Notes: generated by a model from the sequence alone, not told the origin. Positions 1 to 11,520 are shown, numbered from the stretch's first letter. The stretch is DNA of 64,000 bases from Bettongia penicillata ogilbyi (GCA_023548195.1 JAJHZJ010000221.1:2524001-2588000), one strand, 5' to 3'. Program-made: numbers and translations.

Positions 1-1807
1 GAGAGCACTTTGTCCATTTCTGTCCAAAACTTTTGACATAATAGATACCTTTTGTGTGGAAACTTTTAAGGAATATTCTGCATGTCATATTTCAAGAAAT
101 CATTAAAATTGCACAGACATATTAGAGGAAAAGGTAGTATGAAAATAGAATTCGCCAATCACCTCCTGAAAGGAACTCCAATATGAAAATTCCTAGAAAT
201 GTTGTTGTCAAAGTTCAGAACTTCTAGACGAAAGAAAGAAATAGTATAAGCAGCTGGAAAAAAAAGAATTAAAATATAAGGGAACCACAATCAGAACCAC
301 ACAAGATTTAGCAGCTGTCAGTATAATGTATATAAAACACATATATTACATAATACAGATATTATATATTGTTACTGTGGATGAGATACTTTAAAAGGCA
401 AAAAAGACAAAAAGTCTGTAACCAAGAATAATTTAACTAGCAAAACTGAGTATAATCTTACAAGGAAAAGAAATGGGACCTTCAGTGAAAGAATGTTTTT
501 AAATATTTCTGCTGGGAGAAAAAAGAAGAAAATGACTGAAAAGGAACTTTGAAGTACAAATAAGGGAATCCAGAGAAAAATGAAAAAGGTAATCACAGGT
601 GAACAATCAAAAGGGACTTTGTAAGGATTAACTGTTTAGGAAGTTGGCAGAGGGTGTTAAAAGGGTTTTTTTCAGTGTCCCAATGCAATGTCACAAGGAG
701 TCATAGGTATAAGTGTCAATTAAGAAAGAAGAACTATAGTTTTAAATACTGTATGTTTTAAGGAAAAAGAAAAGGGGAGGAGAGGATGCATTGTCAAAGT
801 GAGAGAAAAGATGGAGGACTTTGTGAACACTCATGGTCAGATTATGTAAGTATAACTACATGCAGATGTGGAATGAGCAAAGGAAGCGAGTGTCACTTGA
901 ACTTCACTTTCATCTAAAAGAGTCAAAAGAGGGTAGATCACAGACAGAGAGTTTTGTTCAGCAGGAATATAGATAAAAACATGAAGACAGGAAAGGACAC
1001 TAAAGGGGAGGGTATGTTCAGGGAGAAATTCTTAAGCAAAGCAAACTTTAAGTTAGGAGAGGAGATAGTGAAGAGAAGGATGAAAGGGGAAAAAAGGAAA
1101 AGGTAGTGAAATAAACAGGGAAAGAGGAAAAATGAGAAGAAAACATTTAAGATCCAATTAACAAACATAATGTAAATAAGAATGGACAGAACTCCCAATA
1201 AGACAGAAGAGGTTATCAGATTGGGTTAGAAATCAAAATCTATCAGTGTCAAATCAATATGTTTACAAGAAATAAATAGAAAATATAGCTTACGTAGAGT
1301 TACAATAAGGGTTGGAGCAAAATCTATTATGCTTCAAGGACCCAAACACAGCAGAGAGTGGGGTGACATAAGCAATGACATAGAAATTCTTTTGAAGAGA
1401 GACTTCAAAATAGACAATTCAGAAGACTTAATTCCATAAGGACCACAGAGAAGGAATGAATGATTGACTCATGAATCAAAGAATAAAAGTTGAAATTAGA
1501 AAAAAGGAAAGATGAAGTAAGCAAGGAAATACATTTTAGAAAAAAGGCACAGAAAATGAAAAGTAAAACTCTAACGAATAAAAGAAGTTAAAGAGGAGAA
1601 GAGAAAAGGAAGATCTAAATTAATTAACTGAGAGAAAAAAGGGAATTAGGTAAATATACAAAAGGAAGACCGAGAAAAGGAGTTAACAAAACGTAATTCT
1701 GAAACCAGGGAAAGGAATGCCAGGATTGGGTTCAGAGGGAGGGGCTTGAGAGTGACTTGTAGAGAGTCAGTGGGAATAGGAGTAAAGTAAAGAAAAATAA
1801 CTGAAGA
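1..1807 (+). mobile_element. Degenerate L1 LINE (ORF1 end and endonuclease region)
   Basis: A decayed L1 on the + strand that enters from the left edge. Positions ~150-330 parallel the C-terminal half of the ORF1 seen intact-like in the HAL1 copies of this window (shared runs such as 'aatcacctcctgaaagg' and 'acacaagatttagcagct'). Positions ~430-560 parallel the ORF1 tail. Positions ~1160-1400 resemble the start of an L1 ORF2 endonuclease domain ('aacagaagaggttatcag'-type and 'ggttggagcaaaatctatta' runs). 1680-1807 resembles the L1 inter-ORF segment and leads into the block after 4686, so at least two L1 copies may be joined here. No frame is open. Subfamily and internal junctions are not resolved. 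Confidence 0.6.
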
Positions 1808-1824
1808 GATAAAAAATATTTTTA
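1808..1824. repeat. Target-site duplication, left copy (HAL1 copy 1)
   Basis: The 17 bases 'gataaaaaatattttta' are repeated exactly at 4669-4685 on the other side of HAL1 copy 1. A direct repeat of this length with an A/T-rich insertion site is the normal product of L1-machinery target-primed reverse transcription. Confidence 0.9.
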
Positions 1825-2888
1825 TTTATTTTTAATTTTTTTTTGTTTCTTTAATATAAATTTATTTATTTAACTTTTTACATTCATTTTCACAAAATTT
1901 TGGGTTCCAAATTTTCTCCCCATTTATCCCCTCCTGCCACCCCAATACACCGAGCATAGAAATTTCCTCTATCATCAATCTGCCCTCTCTTCTATCCTCC
2001 CTCCCTTTTCTTGTCCCCATCTTCTCTTTTGTCCTGTAGGGCCAGATGACTTTCTATTCTCCATTAACTGTATTTCTTATTTCCTAGTAGCAACAACAAT
2101 ACTAACCAGTTGTTCCTAAAACTTTGAGTTCCAAATTCTCCCCATCCCTCCCTCCACACCCATTCCCTTTGGGAAGGCAGGCAATTCAGTGTGGGTCATA
2201 TCTGTGTAGTTTTGCAAATAACTTCGATAATAGTTGTGATGTGTAAGACTATATTTCCCTCCATCCTATCCTGCCCCCCATTGTTTCTGTTCTGTCTTTT
2301 GATCCTGTCCCTCTCCAAGAGTGTTGACTTCAAATTGCTCCCTCCTCCCATTGCCCTCCCTTCCATCATCCCCCCCACCTTGCTTATCTCCTTCTCCCCC
2401 ACTTTCCTGTACTGTAAGATAGGTTTTCATACCAAAATGAGTGTGCATTTTATTCCTTCCTTTAGTCTAATGTGATGAGGGTAAACTTCATGTTTTTTTC
2501 TCAGCTCTCCTCTTTTTCCCTCCACTAAAGAGTCTCCTGCTTGCCTCTTCTATGAGAGAATTTACCCCATTCCATTTGACCCTCTCTCCTCCCACTACAT
2601 TTCTCTCTCACCGTTTACCTTAAATTCTTTTCAGATATGGTCCCATCCTATTCAGTTCACTCTGTGCTCTCTGTCTCTGTATGTGTTTGTGCGCATGCAT
2701 GTACATGTGTGTGTGCATGTGTGTATCTGTTGTGTGTACGTATGTGTGTATGTAGTCCTACCAACTATCCAGATACTGAAAAGTTTTAAGAGTTACAAAT
2801 ATTGTCTTTCCATGTAGGAATGTAAACAGTTCACCTTTGCTAAGTCCCTTATGATTTCTCTTTGCTGTTTACTTTTTCATGCTTCTTC

Positions 2889-3990
2889 TCATTCTTGTGT
2901 TTGAAGGTCAAATTTTCTTTTCAGCTCTGGTCTTTCCATCAAGAATGCTTGAAAGTCCTCTATTTCATTGAAAGACCATATTTTCCCCTGAAGTATTATA
3001 CTCAGTTTTGCTGGGTAGGTGATTCTTGGTTTGAGTCCTAGTTCCTTTGACTTCTGGAATATCCTATTCCACGCCCTTCGATCCCTTAATGTAGAAGCTG
3101 CTAGATCTTGTGTTATCCTGATTTTATTTCCACAATATTGGAATTGTTTCTTTCTAGCTGCTTGTAATATTTTCTCCTTGCCCTGGGAACTCTGGAATTT
3201 GGCCACAATATTCCTAGAGTTTCTCTTTTTGGATCTCTTTCAGGTGGTGATCGATGGATTCCTTCAATACTTATTTTGCCCTCTGGTTCTAGAATCTCAG
3301 GGCAGTTTTCCTTGATAATTTCATGAAAGATGATGTCTAGGGTCTTTTTTTGATCATGGCTTTCAGGTAGTCCCATAATTTTTAAATTGTCTCTCTCCTG
3401 GATCTCTTTTCCAGGTCAGTTGTTTTTCCAATGAGATATTTCATATTATCTTCCATTTTTTCATTCTTTTGATTTTGTTTTGTGATTTCTTGGTTTCTCA
3501 GAAAGTCATTAGCCTCCACCTGTTCCATTCTAATTTTGAGAGAACTATTTTCTTCAGTGAGCTTTTGAACCTCTTTTTCCATTTGGCTAATTTTTCTTTT
3601 GAAAGCATTCTTCTCCTCATTGGCTTTTTGAACCTCTTTGTCCAATTGAGTGAGCCTATTTTTCAAGGTGTTATTTTCTTCAGCATTTTTTTGGGTGTCC
3701 TTTAGCAAGGTATTGACCTGTTTTTCATACTTTTCTTGCATCTCTCTCATTTCTCTTCCCAGTTTTTCCTCCACCTGTCTAACGTGATTTTCAAAATCCT
3801 TTCTGAGCTCTTCCATGGCTTGAGCCCATTGGATATCTATTTCGGATGTTTGGGGTACAGAGGCCTTGGCTGCTATGTCTTTCCCTGATGGTAAGCATTG
3901 GTCTTCCTCATCAGAAATGAGGGGAGGAAACATCTCTTCCCCAAGAAAGTAGCTTTCTATGGTCTTATTTTTCTTCCCTTTTCTGGGCAT
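2889..3990 (-). pseudogene. ORF1 of HAL1 copy 1, L1 ORF1p-like RNA-binding protein, frameshifted
   Basis: L1 ORF1p is a trimeric nucleic-acid chaperone that coats the element's RNA. The first frame (start 3990) gives 202 residues: a short basic N-terminus ('MPRKGKKNKTIESYF'), an acidic stretch, then a long heptad-rich coiled coil from about residue 55 to 190. The RNA-recognition part continues in a second frame (3376-3113, 'GLPESHDQKK'), and the C-terminal domain in a third (3206-2889, 'ITQDLAASTLRDRRAWN'). Comparison with copy 4 shows the causes: an extra TC/GA dinucleotide near 3390-3398 and a missing base near 3217. The copy cannot make a full protein. The open + strand frames across it are shadows. 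Confidence 0.8.
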
Positions 3991-4668
3991 TTTCCCAGCC
4001 AGTTACTTGACTTCTGAGATTCCTCTCCACCCCTGCCTAGATCCACCCAGCTAGTGCTTGGGGTCTGAGATTCAAATGGTGCTCCCCAGCCTCAGGGCTT
4101 TCCGTGGCAGGTGGGGCTGCTATTCAATGTGAGCTTAAGTTCTGGTGCTGGAGTGGGGGCAGGCAGGGCTGCCTCCCAGGCTCAGTTCCCTCAGGGGGTT
4201 TATACAGAGACCTTCAGTAATGGATTGGAGCTCCTGTTTGCTTGGGGAGCCCTGGTCTGCTGCTGTCCCTGTCTCCGCTGCTGCCTCCCGAGGGGGCCTG
4301 AGTTATGGAGACACCCTACTTCCCTCTCTGCCAGCCCAGAAGTCTCTCTTACTGACCTGTAGTGCCTGTGGGTGGAGGGACCTTCGCGACTGCTGGATAT
4401 TCCGTCCCTGAAGCCTGCTCAGATCTGCTCCTCTTGGGGCCGCGAGGCCAGGGCTAGGTAGGGCTGGGCTCCGCTGTCCGGTGCATGATGGACTTTTGAT
4501 GGTGGTTTTTCAGGGCTCTCTGGAACGGAAATCTCCTCCACTCCGTTGCTGCGCAGCTTGCGTTACTCCTGAATTTGTGGGGAGTTCTTTTTACAGGAAA
4601 TTTATGGGCTGTGGGTTCGGAGCTAGTGTACATGAGTCTTTCTACTCCGGCATCTTGGCTCCTCCCCC
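3991..4668 (-). promoter_or_regulatory. HAL1 copy 1 5' UTR / internal promoter region
   Basis: A GC-rich block between the ORF1 start and the element's 5' end. In known therian L1s this region carries the internal promoter, with a YY1 site close to the first base. Here the corresponding site at 4649-4656 reads AAGATGCC on the - strand instead of AAGATGGC, so the core is changed by one base. Promoter activity is inferred from the family and not shown by the sequence. Open frames here, such as 4111-4411 on the + strand, follow the GC-rich composition and match nothing I recognise. Confidence 0.5.
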
Positions 4669-4685
4669 GATAAAAAATATTTTTA
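4669..4685. repeat. Target-site duplication, right copy (HAL1 copy 1)
   Basis: Exact copy of the 17 bases at 1808-1824; together they bound HAL1 copy 1. Confidence 0.9.
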
Positions 4686-6250
4686 AACAGAAGAGGAACA
4701 AAAAGTAATTTTAAGAAAATGCAATATTAGGGACAAATGGAAGAAAATATAAACCTAATCTTTACAATTTTAAACGTGGATAAATTAATATAATAAAACT
4801 GAACAATCGATTAAGAGAATAAAATCCCATAATCTGTTGATTATAAGATATACACCAAATAAAAGCAAAGATGAACACAGAGTAAAAATGAGGGACTGGA
4901 CCAAACCTTAAGATGCATCAGATGAATCAAGAAAACCAGATGCTACAATCATGTTATCAGATAAAACAAAATCAGAAATTCGCAATGCCCATAGTGATAG
5001 ATAAACTACATTGCGATAAAAGGAATCCTAGACAACAAATCAATTATCAGTTAAACTTATATGTTCCAAATCCCTTAACATCTTAATTTATAAAGGGAAA
5101 AAAATAGCTGAATTACAGGAAGGAGGTCATAACAGAATAATAGTTGGGTAATGTCCATTTATATCCAATCCCAAATAGAGAAATAATGTCCTTCTCTCAG
5201 TTTTAGGGAAATGTAACAGAAAAAAGGGAAAATATAAACTTGAACAAATTGCAGGAAGAAGGAAGGAAACAAGCATTTATTAAAATACCTCCTATATGCC
5301 AGCTACTTTACAAATATTAGATGTTGTTATTGTCCCATTTTAGCAGATGAAGCTAAGTGACTAGCCCAGTTGCTGAGGTTTTGGAGACTGGATTTGAACT
5401 CAGGTTCTCCTGACTCCAGGCCCTGTGGTCTCCCTACTGCACCATCAACCTGCATAGAAATTGTTGGTAAAAGCTTGTATAGCTGTATAGATACTATTGC
5501 TAAAAGGCTTTTGTTATCTTTTCAGTGGGACTTATAAAGAATATACATTTTTTTCAACACTGCATGTAACTTTTGTAAAAATTGACTATTAAGTCACAGA
5601 AATATAAGAATGTAAAAAGGCAGAAATACTAAAATTTCTTTTATAGTCCATAATTTATAAAAATAGCATTCAGATGAGGAATCACAAACAAAACACCAAC
5701 TCAAATTGGAATTTAAAGAGTGGGTTAAGGAACAATGAGTAATTATGTGAAAGAAAATAATAATAATGAAATAACATATCAGATGCAACATAGTCCCCAA
5801 AGGGAAGAATCATTCTTAAAAAAATCATACTTTATCAAAATAGAAAAGAAAGCAATTGGTGAACTGAATATTCATTTAAAAAATTATAAAGCCTTCAAAT
5901 AAGCAAACCCAAAATAAAGCATAAGAGAGAGAAAATGGCAAATGAGAAATAAAAAATAATACAGTAATGATAATCACAACTAAAAAACTGATGAAAACCA
6001 AATTGATAAACCCTTAGCCAATCTGATTGAAAAGAGCAGAAAACCAAGTCAATGAAATAACAGATGAATAAGGGGAAATCACAAAATGGCAGAAGAAATA
6101 AAAGGAATTACTAGAACCCACTATGCAGAATTATATGCTAAAAAACTGATAACACAAAAGCCAGACAAATTCTTTTAAAATATCGGTATCTTAAACTAAC
6201 AGAAGACCAAATAGGCATATTAAATAGTACCCTCTGAGAAAAGGGAATTA
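4686..6250 (+). mobile_element. Degenerate L1 ORF2 region (endonuclease to pre-RT linker)
   Basis: Continues the old L1 of 1680-1807 after the HAL1 insertion. Positions 4780-5110 resemble the L1 ORF2 endonuclease ('gtaaaaatgag', 'atcatgttatcagataaaac', 'gctgaattacagg'). Positions 5980-6235 resemble the linker before the reverse transcriptase ('acccttagccaatctgatt', 'agaagaccaaataggcatat'). Reading frames are destroyed. A MIR-type SINE interrupts it at 5262-5456. The end near 6235-6250 is approximate. Confidence 0.55.
5262..5456 (-). mobile_element. MIR-type SINE, antisense
   Basis: Contains the reverse-complement MIR core: 'cattttagcagatga', then 'gatttgaactcagg' (antisense of the tRNA B-box 'GGTTCAAATC') and 'cctgactccagg'. 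The left end carries an L2-like 'catttatt' tail. It lies inside the old L1. Confidence 0.65.
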
Positions 6251-6494
6251 GGTTGATTCCCCAGAACGAGGCTACCAGTCTCTCCTCAGTGTCTTGAAGG
6301 ATTGGGGGTGCTTTTCTAATGCTCATAAGTTCTCACAGGTATGCCTGTCTCTATGATTATGAGTTGATATCAATTTAGTCAGCCAGAATTAATTAGCTTT
6401 TAGATAGGGGCATTTACTAAAGTGATATAATAAGAGTTAGTGTACAAAACAACCCTACCCCCAAGTCTATGCTACATTCTCCCACAGATACAAA
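6251..6494. other. Intronic DNA, nothing recognised
   Basis: No exon, RNA gene or clear repeat seen. AT-rich and without long open frames beyond chance. Confidence 0.5.
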
Positions 6495-6525
6495 CGTGTG
6501 TGTGTGTGTGCGCTCGTGCTTGTGT
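6495..6525. repeat. (GT)n-rich microsatellite
   Basis: Eight or so GT units followed by interrupted GT/GC, directly next to the 3' end of an antisense SINE at 6526. This is the usual position of a SINE tail repeat. Confidence 0.7.
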
Positions 6526-6830
6526 GCTCGTCCTTCATTGCCAAAGAAGACCATACCATCAGAGAAATGATGACATGACTTGCACTTGACTTTGTTTTGA
6601 GTGAGGGAGGTCTGTGCGGGCCACCAGCTTCACTTCTCCAGAGCCATCTGAATCCAGTGACCAGATACTCATCAGAATGACTCGAGATGATACAAGATGA
6701 GGCAATTGGGGTCGAGTGACTTGCCCAAGGTCACACAACTAGTGAATGTCAAGTATCTGAGGTGAGATTTGAACTCAGGTCCTCCTGACTCCTGCACTGG
6801 TGCTCTGTCCATTGCACCACCTAGCTGTTC
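6526..6830 (-). mobile_element. Marsupial composite SINE (MAR1-like), full length, antisense
   Basis: Reverse complement of the element at 36552-36868. From right to left it has the head 'ctagctgttc' / 'caccacctagctg', the antisense B-box 'gagatttgaactcagg', 'ttgcccaaggtcacaca', then the unique tail ('cagagaaatgatgacatgac', 'tgacttgcacttgactttg', 'gccaaagaagacc'). The tRNA/MIR-like head plus this tail defines the family. MAR1-type SINEs are thought to use RTE LINE machinery. Confidence 0.75.
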
Positions 6831-7129
6831 TACAGATAAAAATATAGTTTAGGGAAAAAGTAGGCTCAGATTTAAAGCCCATGTGTTGTAAAGGGTAACT
6901 CACTGCTACTGGTTGCTCCTTTTGTTTCTTTGCCATGGGTATTTATGAAATAACATTTAGATAGGGTTCAGCTCTTTTGCTGGGCTCCTTAGAGAGCCAT
7001 TTGTCTACCCTTCTTCACTGAAGCCAGTCTGACCTGCAAACCCTGTCAGGTATTGTAGAGCTGCTGCTAAAATGCGGGGAGGATTCCACAACCCTCCTAC
7101 TTCGTGAAGTTCAAAAGACTTCTCTAACC
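6831..7129. other. Intronic DNA, nothing recognised
   Basis: No supported gene or repeat. The 67-residue antisense frame overlapping 7005-7208 runs into the MITE at 7130 and is not credible as a gene. Confidence 0.5.
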
Positions 7130-7435
7130 CAGTGTTTATTAAACTTTGGGTCACAACCCCGTATTTGATTGTGAAAAATTTGGCCAGCAGTAAAAGGTTT
7201 CTGAACATGAACGCTCAATGACAAAAAATTAATTAAAAAAAATCAAATACATAATAATGAATCTGAGGTGTTTATGGCAGCACTTGCCCACGTTGCATGA
7301 GCAACTTGGCCTTGGTTGTGAACTTAAAACATGTTCACTTTGCACTGCAGCATGCCCTCAGGCCATGCATGCAACACCAACAAGCTGCCAAAACTAAAAA
7401 GGGGATTGTGAGTGGAAAAAGTTTAAGAAGCCCTG
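7130..7435. mobile_element. hAT-type MITE, copy A
   Basis: Non-autonomous DNA transposon with inverted ends. Left: 'cagtgtttattaaacttt' then 'gggtcacaacccc'. Right: 'ggggattgtgagtgg' then 'aaaaagtttaagaagccctg'. The ends form imperfect terminal inverted repeats of the form CAG.G.TTCTTAAACTTT...GACCCC, typical of hAT-derived MITEs. The interior 'agcaacttggcc', 'cactttgcactgcagc' corresponds, reverse-complemented, to copy B at 27282-27605. No transposase is encoded. A clean 8-base target duplication is not visible here. Confidence 0.7.
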
Positions 7436-7544
7436 CTAGCCAAGGTGGGTAGGGAAGGAGTAAACCAAGAACCCCTTGATCCCTAAACTGATTCTTCCTC
7501 TGGCTCACAACTTATTTTTTAACACCACGGTGCCTTAAGAAATT

Positions 7545-7880
7545 CTGGGTTGATGTTGGAGAGAGACAGTCACAGACCTACACTTTAGGGAAGTCAGTTT
7601 AACAACTGAATGTAGGATAGACTGAAGTGGAAAGAACTTAAGCAGGAAGACCAATCAGCAAGCTAATAAATTGGTTCAGGTATGAGATGATGAGAGCTGG
7701 CATCAGGGTGGGGGCAGTCATGGGAGAGAAGGGACCATATACAGTGGTTGTTATGACTTGTTAACTGATTGGACACGGGGGACGAGAGAGTGAAAAGCTG
7801 AGAGAGTTGGGTTGTGAGCCTTTCTGACTGTGAAGGTAGTGCTGCTCTGACATGTAGGAAAATTAGGAAGAGAAAAGGAC
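7545..7880 (-). mobile_element. L2 LINE fragment, antisense
   Basis: Matches the antisense of L2 ORF2 RT-domain sequence, e.g. 'agggagaccaatcagcaag'-like, 'gtatgagatgatgaga' and 'taactgattggacacg', segments that recur in the other antisense L2 copies at 38135-39060 and 48400-49649. Decayed; no open frame. Confidence 0.6.
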
Positions 7881-8046
7881 TAAGATAGTAAGTTTATTTC
7901 TGAATATGTTGTGTACCACAGGGCATGAGCACAAAATTTCCTCTGCCAATCTGAACACACTTCCTGTGCAGCATCACTCTCATTCAACCAGGGGCGTGTA
8001 GGGACATCTAAATTAATCAATGCAATTTTTTTGCTTTCAGTGTAAA

Positions 8047-8230
8047 GCAGAGATTCTTAACCTAGAATTTATGAATTTATTTTAAAAATATTTTGATAAC
8101 ATTATTTTCATATAATGGGTTTCCTTTGCAATCCTAAGTTATTTCTTTTCATGTTTTTAAAATGTTCTGAAAAGGGTTTCACCAGACTCTCAGAGGTTTC
8201 CATGATCCCAAAATGATTTAACAGCATGGC
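8047..8230. mobile_element. Ancient hAT-like MITE, decayed
   Basis: Left end 'cagagattcttaacctag' has the hAT-type 'cag.g.ttcttaacc' form. The interior 'aaaaatattttgataaca', 'gggtttcctttgcaatcc' and 'tttcaccagactctc' resembles an old mammalian MITE with that interior order. The right end is eroded. Assignment is by pattern memory only. Confidence 0.45.
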
Positions 8231-8394
8231 CTATGATTAATTATTCTAGTGGAGAAGTATTCTAACCTGGTATAGACACTGCTATATTATTGGAGTAGAA
8301 CGTACTTTAAGTGGGATGTGTTAATTCTTTAATTGACTCAGTTGAGTTCCTCTTATCTCTTCATACAATAATAACAGTAATACAAAAAATCCCA

Positions 8395-8603
8395 TTACTG
8401 AATTAAGATTAAAGTGCTTTCCCCACATTAATACTGTCTATACTGTTTGTACAAGTATTTTTACCCCTTCTTACAGATGAGAAAGATGAGGCTAGTATAG
8501 GTTAACTTAGGCCCATGATTACATTACATATGTCTGTTGCAGCTTTTGGAATACAACCTTTTGATTTCAGGTTGTGTTCTCTTTATCCATTATACCTTGT
8601 TGC
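8395..8603 (-). mobile_element. MIR SINE, antisense, decayed
   Basis: 'ttacagatgagaaagatgag' is the antisense MIR core, followed by weakened 'ttaggcccatgattac' and a degenerate head near 8590-8603. Confidence 0.5.
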
Positions 8604-9026
8604 TTATTCTTGATACCCATGTTTGTGTGATTTACTTCCTCCCCTTCCCCACTGGGTAGTGGTTTAGGCTTTTTATCTACCTAATGAATTGGCTTAATGT
8701 TTTTTTCTTAAACACATCCTGCTTCAAATTATCCACCCTTGCACATATGAATTGAATTAAGATAGTTTATTTAGAAGTTGTATTGCCAGATAACTATGGA
8801 AAGCTTCTTTGGCTTACATTAAATTTTTTTTTCTTTCTGTATTTGGCAAGCAATATAACCCCTTTGGTGTCCCATGTGGTCCCCACACGACAGCTACAAT
8901 GCATTTCCATTCAGTTGGCTCTGAACGTATTGTGGTCTTAAAGCTATCTTTCATCATTTTTAGTGCTACCAATGAGGGACAAATCCATTTAAAAGTTAAC
9001 ACATTCTTTGCATTCCTCAGGAATAA
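8604..9026. other. Intronic DNA, nothing recognised
   Basis: No gene or repeat can be supported. The overlapping + and - open frames (60-80 residues) at 8809-9051 have no recognisable domain. Confidence 0.4.
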
Positions 9027-9200
9027 TAACTTGTGTTTATTTACTATTTAAAGGTTTATAAGGTAGTTCACATGCTTTATCTTGTATCTCATTTGATCTT
9101 TACAACAACCTTGTAAGACAAATGATGGTTTTATTCTTATTCCGTAAAGGAGGAAACAGATTCAGAATGGTTACAAGACTTGCTCATCTTCCAGTGACAA
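9027..9200 (-). mobile_element. MIR SINE, antisense
   Basis: 'ctcatttgatctttacaaca', 'accttgtaagac' and 'aaaggaggaaacagattcag' follow the antisense order of MIR 3' half to core. Confidence 0.55.
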
Positions 9201-10665
9201 GAAAACATTATCTTTCATCTGTTACAATATAAACATGACTGTGAATTTGTAGTTTTGACCCTGACCCTTAAAAATGTTGACAACTGAAATCCAGGATTTA
9301 AATTATTGAGCTACATATATACATACGCTTATTTACACATTCCTCCAAAAGACTGACCGTACTGGGCCATTTCCATAATATTCCATTACATTCATAGTTT
9401 CTAAGCTGAAGACCTTTAAACTACTATATTTCAGTGACCTGTGATTCATAGACCTCCATTGAATCAGATAGGAGTTCTTCTGTGATTTTACAGAAGAGGT
9501 CTAGAATTGCTGTGACCACAAAACTCATTATCCTGCAATGAACCTGTAGCCTAAGTTCCTGAACTTTAGCTAGACTGTCCCTTGAATAATAGGCATGACA
9601 TGTCCTCCATTTGTTCCACACACAAAGACTTTCCAAAGAACTTTCAGAGTTTGCACTTTACTGGCATAGCCACCTTCTGGCTATAATCAAATAACAAAGG
9701 GGGATGTTTAGAAGAGTTTGAACATCAATTTTGTTTTTATTCTAAAACTCAAGAAATATTATTCTGTTCACTCAGTAAACAAATGATTCAAAGTCCAAAA
9801 ATTCAGATGCTTTTCCTTAATAGTAATACAAATTCACCATTTCTGAATTAGCCAGATAATTTAGTTTCTCTTGACAAAAATGATCCCTTATATACTATGG
9901 CAGTAAGAATATACACCACAGGTGATTTCTGAAGCTTAAACCTAATGATATCTTTTAAGATTGCAAATATGAGATTTCACTGGGGCCCAGATATATAAAA
10001 CATTTAAATTATTTTCATGAAAGTTGTCTCCTTTGCTTGGATATTGAATATGTTAGGGAATTTATGTGAAGATTGATCATCTTCAATGGATATAAATTTT
10101 GGTCCTCACTTCTGGATGAAGTCTAAAATTTCCCTATTCATTATTCTTATTTTAAGTGGAGAATCTTGGAAAATTAGGTAAAAGCTAGGGGAGGTCCTCA
10201 TTTTTATTTAGTTTTATTATTGACTTATTTTTTAAGTGCCACTGACATTTCCTGATGTCAACCTTTCTCCCTCCATCTCCAACCAATAAAGCCTTCCTTT
10301 GGAAGGTCAAAAAGAAAAATAGTTAAGTGAAATACACCACATCAATTACATCTGAAAGTTTAATCCCCATTTGTGGAGGGAGGTATGTGTGTTTCACTAC
10401 TTAACCTTGGTAACTAGTGTTAGGCTTTAATCTCTGTTCGTTTGCTTTTTAATATTATTTTCATTCATATTATATTATTTATTATTTATATTATTTCATT
10501 TATATTATATTATAAATATTCATTTATATTATTGTATATATAATTCTTTGGGTTCATATTTCTTTGTCCTAAATTACATCCTATTCATCTTCCAATGTTT
10601 CTCTGAATTTCTCATATTCCTTGCTTATGACAGTACAGTGATAATTGCATTACTTGCATGTTATA
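9201..10665. other. Intronic DNA; AT-rich simple sequence at 10450-10545
   Basis: No exon-like segment recognised. 10450-10545 is a run of TATT/ATTTATATT low-complexity units. The 70-residue antisense frame at 9424-9636 has no recognised similarity. Confidence 0.45.
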
Positions 10666-10666
10666 G

Positions 10667-10903
10667 AGACAGCTAGGTGGTGCAGTACGTAGAGCTTGGG
10701 ACCTTAAATCAGGAAGACCTGAGTTTAAATATAGCCTTATAAATTTAATAGCTCTATGACCTTGGACAAGTCCTTTAAGTCTACCTTAGTCTCCCCATCA
10801 ACAAAATTAAGAGAATAATAGTGTCTACTTCTTAGGGTTGTTTTGAGGATCAAATGAGATAATTGTAAAAAGTTATTATCATTATTACTACTACTGCAAA
10901 AGT
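10667..10903 (+). mobile_element. MIR-bodied marsupial SINE, sense
   Basis: Head 'agacagctaggtggtgcagt', B-box-like 'gagtttaaat', 'ctctatgaccttggacaagt', then the MIR core/3' part 'agggttgttttgaggatcaa'. Ends in an ATT/ACT-rich tail near 10890. Confidence 0.75.
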
Positions 10904-10912
10904 TGGTTAACA

Positions 10913-11150
10913 ATAACATTTATATAGCACTTGAAGTTTGGGAAAGCATTTTACAAGTTGTATTTCATTTTATCCTCAGAGCCACCTAGGAGGTTACATG
11001 CTATTATTGTTCCAGTTTTACAGATGAGAAAACTAAAGGCTGCCTTAGGTGCCTTGTCCAAGGTCACAGAACTAGTAAGTTTCTGGGACTATATTTGAAC
11101 TCATGTCTTCCTGAATCCAGGTACACTGAGCTATCTGCTATTTCAAGAGT
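10913..11150 (-). mobile_element. MIR-bodied marsupial SINE, antisense
   Basis: 'tttatatagcacttgaagtt', 'cagttttacagatgagaaaa', 'tccaaggtcacagaactagt' and 'atttgaactcatgtcttcct' are the antisense of the element at 10667-10903. The two copies therefore lie tail to tail. Confidence 0.75.
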
Positions 11151-11218
11151 GATTAACAGTAGTAACTGTTGCTGTTTCCATCCCAACCTGATGTCGTGTT
11201 TTGTTTTGGTTTTTTCTA

Positions 11219-11520
11219 TGCCTCATTAAAGGGGCCATCCCCTGACAACTTCTTTACAGAGACCTATTCACTGAATGGGAGTTACCTTACCCTAAGTGAG
11301 TTCCTGAATAGACCTTGGCCTGAAGGGGCCAAGGTCTCCCAGTGTATCCTGGGTCATCTCCAGTCCTCTTGATGAATATCTGGTCACTGGATTCAGAAGG
11401 CTTTGGTGACCTTGCACAGCCCTCCCTCACTCAAAATAAAGTCAAGTGTTAAGTCCTATCATCATTTCTCTAATGGCATGGTCTTCTTCGGTGGCAAAGG
11501 ACAAACACAATCTGCTATTT
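11219..11520 (+). mobile_element. MAR1-like SINE, tail portion, sense
   Basis: 'aaggtctcccagtgtatcct', 'gatgaatatctggtcactgg', 'cacagccctccctcactc' and 'gcatggtcttcttcggtgg' match the tail of the full copy at 36552-36868. The usual head is absent and replaced by unrelated 5' sequence. Confidence 0.7.

Larger units (their letters stand above)
1825..4668 (-). mobile_element. HAL1-type half-LINE, copy 1 (near full length)
   Basis: Read on the - strand this element runs from an L1-like 5' end (4668, 'GGGGGAGGAGCCAAGATG') through a GC-rich 5' UTR (to 3991), a broken ORF1 (3990-2889) and a purine-rich 3' UTR with a CA/TG tract (near 2680-2755), to an A-rich tail at 1825. There is no ORF2: the 3' UTR begins directly after the ORF1 stop. 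HAL1 elements are known L1 derivatives keeping only ORF1, and would depend on another L1 for endonuclease and reverse transcriptase. It is about 2.84 kb and flanked by a perfect 17-base duplication. Copies 3 and 4 in this window have the same layout, so the missing ORF2 is a family trait and not a private deletion. Confidence 0.85.

Noticed and set aside
3382..3990. 202-residue coiled-coil protein as a possible host gene
   Set aside because: It is the N-terminal part of HAL1 ORF1, with matching remnants in copies 3 and 4, bounded by the element's UTRs and target duplications.
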